Shown: in pieces, positions 58,490 through 64,000 of the stretch
How the letters are laid out: each line of letters begins with the position of its first letter
How positions within the stretch are numbered: the stretch's first letter is position 1
NCBI RefSeq assembly: GCF_016908525.1
Contig: NZ_JAFBEB010000006.1
Coordinates: 1 to 64,000 of the forward strand
Direction: 5' to 3'
DNA from: Brevibacillus fulvus
GTDB lineage: Bacteria; Bacillota; Bacilli; Brevibacillales; Brevibacillaceae
Length of the DNA: 64,000 nt
Translations under genes and position numbers: made by a program
The notes under the pieces: generated by a model
Databases searched by the model: none
The model's input: only the letters and a program-made list of their open reading frames with translations
Told to the model about the DNA's origin: nothing

Positions 58490-61024
58490 TCAATCCTTCT
58501 TTTCCTGGGTCTCAATAAATAAAGAGATTTGTTGCGTTTGTTGAGGCTCGTCACCAGAGCGATGCTCCCCCTGCCCGTCCGCTGTTTCCTCCTGAGGAAG
58601 GACGGCTTCCCATTGGATCGCCTTTACTCCGTCTTCCACGATGGTTCGGCCAATCCCTCCGAGTTCATTCAGCGGCAAATGGGCAGCGTCTACTTCTTGC
58701 CACTGATCCAACCGGGTCAAAGCGTACAAGCGGCTGCTCGCTTCCAGTTGAACAGCGATCAGCTGATGCGGAACCGTTTTCCGTTTTTTCAGCAGCACCA
58801 CCCCTCTTCCCGCCCGGCCTTGGAGCGGGATTTGCGGCAATGCGGTACGTTTAGCCGTTCCTTCGGCAGTGAGAATGGACACCACGCGAGCATCGTGGTC
58901 GTCAACAGCCAAAGCGCCAATCAGTTCATCATCGGCGGCGAGATTGATCGCCTTCACTCCGCTGGAAGCCCGTCCCGTTGGCGAAACTTCTGTCTTCGGG
59001 AAGCGGATCGCCATGCCGGACTTGGAGACGGTAATGAAGCTGCCTGACTCATCGGTCAACAAGACTTCAATGAACTCATCGTCTTCATGTTTAAGCTTGG
59101 CGGCAACCAGCGAACCGGAGCGATTTGTTTCATATTCTGCCAATGCCGTCTTTTTGATCAGCCCGGAACGGCTGACGTGACAGACGTGCAACGGTTGCTT
59201 GAAGTCCGGGACGATCACGCAGGCGATCACGCGCTGGTGTTTTTCCATCGGCAGCACATTGACCAATGCCGTGCCGATATCTTTCCACTTTTCGTCCGGC
59301 AAGTCGTTGACCATGGTGGCAAAATATTTGCCGTCCTGCGTAAAGAACAGGGCGATGTGCACGGTATTCGTCTCGACAAAGTAACGTACCCGATCGCCTT
59401 CCTTCACGCCGCAGCTGTCGATCGTCCCTCCCATCGACTTGAACGAGCGGGGACTGGTCCGTTTGATGTAGCCGTCGTTCGTCAACGTGACGATACAGTC
59501 CTCCGCCTTGATTTGCATCGAGATATCGAGCTTGATCTCCTCGATTTCCCCCTGGATTTCCGTCCGCCGCGGGTCGCTGTATTTCTGCTGGATTTCCCGC
59601 AATTCCGTTTCAATGACCTTGATCAGCTTCCGCTCACTGCCGAGAATCGCTTCCAGTTCCTTGATTTCTTTCGCCAAGGCAGTCAGCTCTTTTTCCAGTT
59701 TGACAATATCGATACGGGTCAAGGAAGCCAATTGGATGCTGAGAATCGCATCGGCCTGGGTCTCAGTAAAACCAAATTTCTCGATAATATTTCGTTTAGC
59801 GTCAGCGCGGTCTTCCGATGCCATAATCGTATCGACGATTTCCCGCAAAATCGATTTGGCGCGGATCAACCCTTCGACGATGTGCCGGCGATTCTCTTTC
59901 CGGTCTAAATCAAACTGGGAACGCCTGGTCACCACTTCTTTCTGGTGAGCAATATAGGCGGCAAGCAATTGTTTCAGCCCCATTTGCTGAATCGTGCCCT
60001 CGTAGATGGCATTCATATTATAGTTGTAATAAATTTGCAAGTCGGTATTTTTGTAGAGGTAGTTGAGAATCGCTTCGGTGTCCGCATCCTTGCGAACATC
60101 GATGACGACCCGCACTTGACGGACTTCAGCTTCTTTGCGCCCTGTTTCGTCGCGGACGGCGAGCGCTCCTTCAATTTTCCGCTCAAGCACCAGGTCGTCG
60201 ATTTGCGCGACCAGCTTAGACTTGACGACATCATACGGAATTTCGCTGATGACGATTTTCTTGATCTTGCTGCCTTTCGGTTCTTCAATATGCGTTCGCG
60301 CCCGGATAATAAATTGCCCTTTGCCGGTTTCAAAAGCTTTGCGAATTCCGCTAATTCCCTGAACGATGCCGCCGGTCGGAAAATCCGGCCCTTTGATGTA
60401 TTGCATCAATTGATCCAGGCTGATATTCGGATCATGCATCTGCGCGATGGTCGCTTCGATCACTTCGCTCAAATTGTGCGTCGGGATGTCGGTGGCGAAC
60501 CCGACGGCGATGCCGGAAGCCCCGTTGACCAGCAAGTTGGGAAAACGCGACGGCAATACGGTTGGCTGCACCGTGGAATTGTCAAAGTTGGGAATAAACG
60601 TTACCGTGTCTTTTTCAATATCGCGCAGCATTTCGTTGGCCAAGGCGGACAAACGCGACTCGGTATAACGCATCGCGGCAGGAGGGTCAGCATCCAGGCT
60701 CCCGAAGTTGCCGTGACCTTGGATCAGCACTTCCCGCATTTTCCACCATTGCGCCATCCGCACCATCGTTTCGTAAATGGCAGAATCGCCATGGGGGTGA
60801 AAGTTCCCCATTACGGTTCCGACCGTTTTGGCCGATTTCCGGTACGGTTTTTCGCTTGTGTTTCCTTCTTGATACATGGCATAAAGAATCCGGCGCTGGA
60901 CGGGCTTCAGCCCATCGCGGGCGTCGGGAATCGCCCGGGATAAAATGACCAGGTTGGCATAGTCGCCAAAGCGCTTGCCCATAATTTCGGAGAAGCCTTG
61001 TTCAATGACTTTGTTTGACAGCAT
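58490..61024 (-). CDS. parC: DNA topoisomerase IV subunit A
   Basis: An 844-residue type IIA topoisomerase subunit that unlinks replicated chromosomes. The catalytic Tyr120 lies in [11 protein letters not shown]. The quinolone region [10 protein letters not shown] has Ser81 and Glu85, so it is the sensitive form. The C-terminal beta-pinwheel repeats (about 500-820) are clear, for example [16 protein letters not shown]. The tail is long and acidic/Gln-rich ([12 protein letters not shown]). The start lies 2 bases after parE. It is named ParC rather than GyrA because of the parE-parC pair and the lack of a gyrase-type GyrA box (QRRGGKG). Confidence 0.95.
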   Translation of the reverse strand: MLSNKVIEQGFSEIMGKRFGDYANLVILSRAIPDARDGLKPVQRRILYAMYQEGNTSEKPYRKSAKTVGTVMGNFHPHGDSAIYETMVRMAQWWKMREVLIQGHGNFGSLDADPPAAMRYTESRLSALANEMLRDIEKDTVTFIPNFDNSTVQPTVLPSRFPNLLVNGASGIAVGFATDIPTHNLSEVIEATIAQMHDPNISLDQLMQYIKGPDFPTGGIVQGISGIRKAFETGKGQFIIRARTHIEEPKGSKIKKIVISEIPYDVVKSKLVAQIDDLVLERKIEGALAVRDETGRKEAEVRQVRVVIDVRKDADTEAILNYLYKNTDLQIYYNYNMNAIYEGTIQQMGLKQLLAAYIAHQKEVVTRRSQFDLDRKENRRHIVEGLIRAKSILREIVDTIMASEDRADAKRNIIEKFGFTETQADAILSIQLASLTRIDIVKLEKELTALAKEIKELEAILGSERKLIKVIETELREIQQKYSDPRRTEIQGEIEEIKLDISMQIKAEDCIVTLTNDGYIKRTSPRSFKSMGGTIDSCGVKEGDRVRYFVETNTVHIALFFTQDGKYFATMVNDLPDEKWKDIGTALVNVLPMEKHQRVIACVIVPDFKQPLHVCHVSRSGLIKKTALAEYETNRSGSLVAAKLKHEDDEFIEVLLTDESGSFITVSKSGMAIRFPKTEVSPTGRASSGVKAINLAADDELIGALAVDDHDARVVSILTAEGTAKRTALPQIPLQGRAGRGVVLLKKRKTVPHQLIAVQLEASSRLYALTRLDQWQEVDAAHLPLNELGGIGRTIVEDGVKAIQWEAVLPQEETADGQGEHRSGDEPQQTQQISLFIETQEKKD

Positions 61025-61026
61025 GA

Positions 61027-62982
61027 TTATTCATCCTCTCCCACTTCGAATGTCACATGATTTTCAATCCATTCACGGCGGGGGGGAACTTTATCGCCCA
61101 TTAAAACGGTAACGAGCTTTTCGCTTTGCGCCAAATCCTGCAAGGAGACTTTGATCAATTTGCGTGTTTCCGGATTCATCGTCGTCTCCCACAACTGATC
61201 GGGATTCATTTCGCCCAAACCTTTGTAACGTTGAATTTCCGCACCGCGTCCCAATTTTTTCAGCGCCTGTTCCAGTTCATAATCGTTCCAGCAATAGACG
61301 GACTCCGCTTTTTTTCCTTCCTTTTTCACCTGATAGAGCGGCGGTTGGGCTATGTACAGCTTTCCGGCCGCGATCAATCCTTGCATGTAGCGGAAAAAGA
61401 AAGTGAGCAGCAAGGTTTGGATATGGGAACCGTCCACGTCGGCATCGGACATGATGATGATTTTGTCAAACGCGCAATGTTCAATGGAAAATTCTTCGCC
61501 GATATCCGTCTCCAACACCTCCAAAATGGTGCGGAATTCTTCATTGGAAAGAATATCGGACAGCTTGGCTTTTTCCGTATTCAGCGGCTTCCCCTTGAGT
61601 CCGAAAATCGCCTGGAACTCGGAGTTGCGCGCCTGCTTGGCTGAACCGCCCGCGGAGTCACCCTCGACCAGAAACAGTTCGTTGCGCTTCGGATCTTTGT
61701 ATTGCGGCGGGGCAAATTTTTCCGAAATGGATCGTCTTTTCTTGGCGTTTTTGCTTTTTTTGTCGCCGCGCAGCGCTTCCCGTTGCTTGCGCAGTTCCTC
61801 GCGAATCTCTGCCGAGCGAATCGCTTTTTCGATCAGCAGTTTGCCGATTTCCGGATTCTCTTCCAGGAAATAATTCAATTTTTCCGCGATGATCTGTTCG
61901 ACGATAGTGCGCGCTTCCTCGTTGCCGAGCTTGTCCTTCGTTTGCGACTCAAACTGGACATCGGCCATCTGCAGGGAAAGTACGCCGAGAAAGCCTTCCC
62001 GCAGGTCGTTTCCGGTCAAATTGCTGTCTTTGTCTTTCAGCAAACCTTTGCGTCTCGCGTACTCATTAAAAATCCGCGTTGTCGCATTGCGAAAGCCGGT
62101 TACATGCGTACCGCCATCGGTCGTCGGAATGGAGTTGACGTAAGAGACCAACGTTTCCGAATACCCGTCATTATATTGAAAAGCCAACTCTACATAGACG
62201 TTGTCTTTTTCTCCGTCAAAGTAAACGATCGGATGCAGTGTTTGCTTGCCTTCATTCAAATAGTCCACATAGCTTTTCAGACCGTCTTCAAAATAGAATT
62301 CTTCCCGCTTCGTCTCGGGACCGCGTTTGTCGATGAGCACCAGCCGCAGTTTTTTCAACAGGAAGGCGGTCTCGCGAAAACGCTCCCGAATCAGTTCATA
62401 GTCAAATTTGGTCGTGGAAAAAATCCGCTCATCCGGCAAAAATGTCACGGTCGTACCGGTCCGCTTGGTGTTGCCCACAACGGTTAGCTCGGTGACCGGT
62501 TTGCCGACATGCTCGACTCCCGCTTCATCCACCACATATTCGAACCGCTGCTTATGTATCAGTCCATCGCGGTGTATCTCCACTTCCAACCATCGGGACA
62601 AAGCCACAACAACACTGGCACCTACGCCGTGAAGACCGCCGCTTTTCAAGTATCCGCCGCCGCCAAATTTGCCCCCTGCGTGCAACGTGGTAAAAATCAC
62701 TTCAGGGACCGGGCGTCCCGTTTTGTGCATGCCGGTCGGAATTCCCCGTCCGTGGTCCTCTACACTGACGCTGCCATCTTTATAGAGAGTAACAATAATC
62801 CGATCGTTGTATCCGCCCAAAGCTTCGTCTTTGGCATTATCCACAATTTCCCAGAGCAGATGGTGCAAACCGCGGGTGCCAGTCGAACCTATATACATGC
62901 CGGGCCGTTTGCGAACAGCAATTAACCCTTCCAGCACTTGAATATCTTCTTCGGTATAGGTAAGTGTGTCTGCTTCTTTCAT
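61027..62982 (-). CDS. parE: DNA topoisomerase IV subunit B
   Basis: A 651-residue ATPase subunit of topoisomerase IV. The GHKL ATP site is seen in [14 protein letters not shown] and [14 protein letters not shown], the transducer Lys in the QTKDKLG block, and the TOPRIM domain in [14 protein letters not shown] and DADVDGSHI. The ATG at 62982 follows GAGGGGAG. It precedes parC with a 2-base gap. Two possible promoters lie upstream: one near 63035 that fits direct transcription, and one at 63209-63238 that is followed by a terminator after about 40 bases. Confidence 0.96.
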   Translation of the reverse strand: MKEADTLTYTEEDIQVLEGLIAVRKRPGMYIGSTGTRGLHHLLWEIVDNAKDEALGGYNDRIIVTLYKDGSVSVEDHGRGIPTGMHKTGRPVPEVIFTTLHAGGKFGGGGYLKSGGLHGVGASVVVALSRWLEVEIHRDGLIHKQRFEYVVDEAGVEHVGKPVTELTVVGNTKRTGTTVTFLPDERIFSTTKFDYELIRERFRETAFLLKKLRLVLIDKRGPETKREEFYFEDGLKSYVDYLNEGKQTLHPIVYFDGEKDNVYVELAFQYNDGYSETLVSYVNSIPTTDGGTHVTGFRNATTRIFNEYARRKGLLKDKDSNLTGNDLREGFLGVLSLQMADVQFESQTKDKLGNEEARTIVEQIIAEKLNYFLEENPEIGKLLIEKAIRSAEIREELRKQREALRGDKKSKNAKKRRSISEKFAPPQYKDPKRNELFLVEGDSAGGSAKQARNSEFQAIFGLKGKPLNTEKAKLSDILSNEEFRTILEVLETDIGEEFSIEHCAFDKIIIMSDADVDGSHIQTLLLTFFFRYMQGLIAAGKLYIAQPPLYQVKKEGKKAESVYCWNDYELEQALKKLGRGAEIQRYKGLGEMNPDQLWETTMNPETRKLIKVSLQDLAQSEKLVTVLMGDKVPPRREWIENHVTFEVGEDE

Positions 62983-63159
62983 TCGCTTCTCCCCTCTTAC
63001 ATTCAATCCGCAAAGGCGAACACTTAATCGCTATTTTATACTATCCCGGCAAAAGAAAAAACCTCAACCTGCGAAAATAACGGCAAATTTCTCGTATTTC
63101 ACAGCGTGCTGCCTTCTAGTTTGCCCCGGTCGGTTTTCGGCTTCCGCCGGCCCCGGCTG

Positions 63160-63193
63160 AAAAAAGCTGCCATCCTGCTTGGGCAAGATGGCA
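63160..63193 (-). terminator. early terminator in the parE upstream region
   Basis: On the minus strand TGCCATC and GATGGCA form a 7-bp stem, followed by GC and six T. It lies only about 10-40 bases downstream of the expected start of the promoter at 63209-63238 and 178 bases before parE. Confidence 0.75.
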
Positions 63194-63208
63194 AGATGCA
63201 CGTTCTTT

Positions 63209-63238
63209 AGTGTAGCACTATCCGGAAAAGCTGGTCAA
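63209..63238 (-). promoter_or_regulatory. promoter upstream of parE driving a very short transcript
   Basis: TTGACC (63233-63238), 18 bases, TACACT (63209-63214) on the minus strand. Transcription would start near 63202 and meet a terminator by 63160. Confidence 0.6.
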
Positions 63239-63260
63239 TCAAAGCGAAATGCCCCCGCTC

Positions 63261-63286
63261 GGCTAAATCCGCGAAAAAACGGGTAT
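63261..63286 (+). promoter_or_regulatory. sigma-B-like promoter of the YflT-domain gene
   Basis: GGCTAA (63261-63266), 14 bases, GGGTAT (63281-63286). The -10 matches the sigma-B consensus GGGTAT exactly, the spacer is in the 13-15 range, and the -35 matches GTTTAA at four of six positions. It precedes a general-stress-family gene. Confidence 0.7.
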
Positions 63287-63333
63287 CCTAACGCTGTAGT
63301 TCACCACCGATTGGGACAAAAGGAGGAGCCGAC

Positions 63334-63720
63334 TTGATAAGCGCAACAAAACCATTTGTAAAATTCCACAAATACGATCAAGCGTTGGTTGCTGACGTTC
63401 AAGCATTAAATTCCTCTGGCTATGCCAAAGACGACATTCATGTCCTTCGATATAACGCGGAACGGTATCACCCGAATCGGCAGGATGAGCATTATAAGTA
63501 TAAAACGAAGATGGAAGAAGTGATCGGCGACATTGACAGCAAAGCGCATTTTTTTCAGCACAGCGGAAAGGAATTCCGCACCAAGCTGGAACATCTCGGC
63601 TTTACTGAAGACGAAGCCGAATCGCTATTCAACGAACTGCAGGAAACGGACTATACCTGCTTGCTGGTCGTACGCAATTTGCGGGATGACATTATCGATC
63701 TGAACAGTCCGCCGCAATAA
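63334..63720 (+). CDS. YflT-domain general stress protein (GSP17M type)
   Basis: A 128-residue protein with the heat-shock GSP17M/YflT domain. The N-terminus has VKFHKYDQALVADVQALNSSGY and DDIHVLRY, and the C-terminus has LEHLGFTEDEAESLFNEL. A TTG start at 63334 has AGGAGG about 8 bases upstream. In B. subtilis YflT-type genes are under sigma-B, and a sigma-B-like promoter precedes this one. The precise biochemical role of the family is unknown. A bidirectional terminator follows. Confidence 0.88.
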   Translation: MISATKPFVKFHKYDQALVADVQALNSSGYAKDDIHVLRYNAERYHPNRQDEHYKYKTKMEEVIGDIDSKAHFFQHSGKEFRTKLEHLGFTEDEAESLFNELQETDYTCLLVVRNLRDDIIDLNSPPQ

Positions 63721-63757
63721 AAAAGAGGGGCATCCCAACAGGATGCCCCTCTTTTTG
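63721..63757. terminator. bidirectional terminator
   Basis: GAGGGGCATCC-CAACA-GGATGCCCCTC is an 11-bp perfect stem with A-run and T-run flanks, between the convergent YflT and DUF1292 genes. Confidence 0.93.
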
Positions 63758-63759
63758 TC

Positions 63760-64000
63760 TTACTTTTCTTCGATTAATTCGATGCCTTCCAGCACTTCAT
63801 TCAGCTTGGCATAGGCTTCGGATTCTTCCGTTTCCTCCAGAGGGACCAATTCGCCGCCATCCACTTGGAATACGAAAATGTCTACTTCTTCATCAACATC
63901 TTCTTCCTCGTCGTTTTCTTCGTCAAGGGCATTGGTCAAGGCAACGTATTGCTTGTTGTTCAAATCAAACAGCGCAATCACTTCAAAATCGCCCAAAAGA
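63760..64000 (-). CDS. DUF1292-family protein (YrzB-like), 5' end cut by the window
   Basis: The C-terminal part of a small acidic DUF1292 protein. FEVIALFDLNNKQYVALTNA and the following Asp/Glu-rich stretch, then VDIFVFQVDGGELVPLEETEE and a C-terminal helix, fit the YrzB pattern. The open frame runs to the window edge without a supported start; the TTG at 63994-63996 has no ribosome binding site, so the gene begins beyond 64000. In Bacillales yrzB usually follows yrrK and yrzL upstream of tRNA-modification or alaS genes. Function unknown. Confidence 0.85.
   Translation of the reverse strand, partial: LLGDFEVIALFDLNNKQYVALTNALDEENDEEEDVDEEVDIFVFQVDGGELVPLEETEESEAYAKLNEVLEGIELIEEK

Noticed and set aside
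58529-63000. Several long plus-strand frames opposite parC and parE
   Set aside because: They are antisense shadows of strongly conserved topoisomerase genes, without ribosome binding sites.
1-64000. CRISPR arrays, insertion sequences, prophage or integrase genes, replication origin
   Set aside because: No regularly spaced repeats, transposase or integrase motifs, terminal inverted repeats or DnaA-box clusters were found when reading the window.

Overview
The window comes from a Gram-positive, endospore-forming member of the Bacilli. Supporting signs are strong AGGAGG-type ribosome binding sites with frequent GTG and TTG starts, an H-type small acid-soluble spore protein with a sigma-G-like promoter, a tandem-AAA SpoVK-like protein, a broken Spo0E-like gene, YycC, DUF3231, YflT and DUF1292 proteins, CcpA-type cre sites, and Bacillales-style two-component systems. 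Base composition is near 50% GC. Brevibacillus or an Alicyclobacillaceae genus such as Effusibacillus or Tumebacillus would fit, but the window alone cannot name the genus. No rRNA, CRISPR array, insertion sequence or prophage was seen.

Layout. 1-2.4 kb: a frameshifted Spo0E-like remnant, then a two-gene unit (esterase plus an orphan rhamnose-binding lipoprotein). 2.6-4.3 kb: manganese catalase and an SOS-associated peptidase. 4.4-4.8 kb: four tRNAs (Thr, Tyr, Leu, Gly) behind one strong promoter. 4.8-14.4 kb: mostly single genes, namely YycC, a DCC thiol protein, an arginase-family enzyme, a CcdA/ResA-like redox pair, two oxidoreductases, an ArsR/CDF zinc-efflux pair, a low-molecular-weight phosphatase, a solitary ribosomal protein S14, DUF3231 and DUF2243. 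14.4-19.5 kb: a six-gene operon with two tiny beta-rich proteins, three glycosyltransferases and a polysaccharide pyruvyl transferase. 19.7-25.2 kb: a protein of unknown function, tenI-thiE, a Ser/Asp-rich lipoprotein and an OmpR/HisKA two-component system.

25.4-40.7 kb holds the centrepiece, a 13-gene L-rhamnose catabolic locus on the minus strand. In transcription order it carries an AraA-like isomerase, the RhaEW aldolase/lactaldehyde dehydrogenase fusion, RhaI, RhaB, a DeoR-type RhaR, LutA, LutB, LutC, an ABC importer (RhaT, RhaP, RhaQ, RhaS) and the mutarotase RhaM. Together these can import rhamnose, convert it through rhamnulose-1-phosphate to dihydroxyacetone phosphate and L-lactaldehyde, oxidise lactaldehyde to L-lactate, and oxidise lactate to pyruvate. 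The rhaEW promoter and the promoter of the distant esterase-rhaS2 unit carry the same kind of TTGTTTTTG-like repeats, and cre-like sites lie near both ends of the locus, so the two units look like one regulon.

40.8-47.0 kb: an acetyltransferase, then a tripartite tricarboxylate transporter (TctCBA) with its CitA/CitB-type two-component system, a cre site and direct repeats. 47.2-52.7 kb: a CBO0543-type membrane protein, a UbiD-family decarboxylase, the small spore protein gene sspH, deoD, a DUF1904 protein and a 2-hydroxyacid dehydrogenase. 52.9-64 kb: a secreted subtilase, the SpoVK-like AAA protein, two small unknowns, topoisomerase IV (parE-parC), a YflT stress protein with a sigma-B-like promoter, and a DUF1292 gene cut by the window edge.
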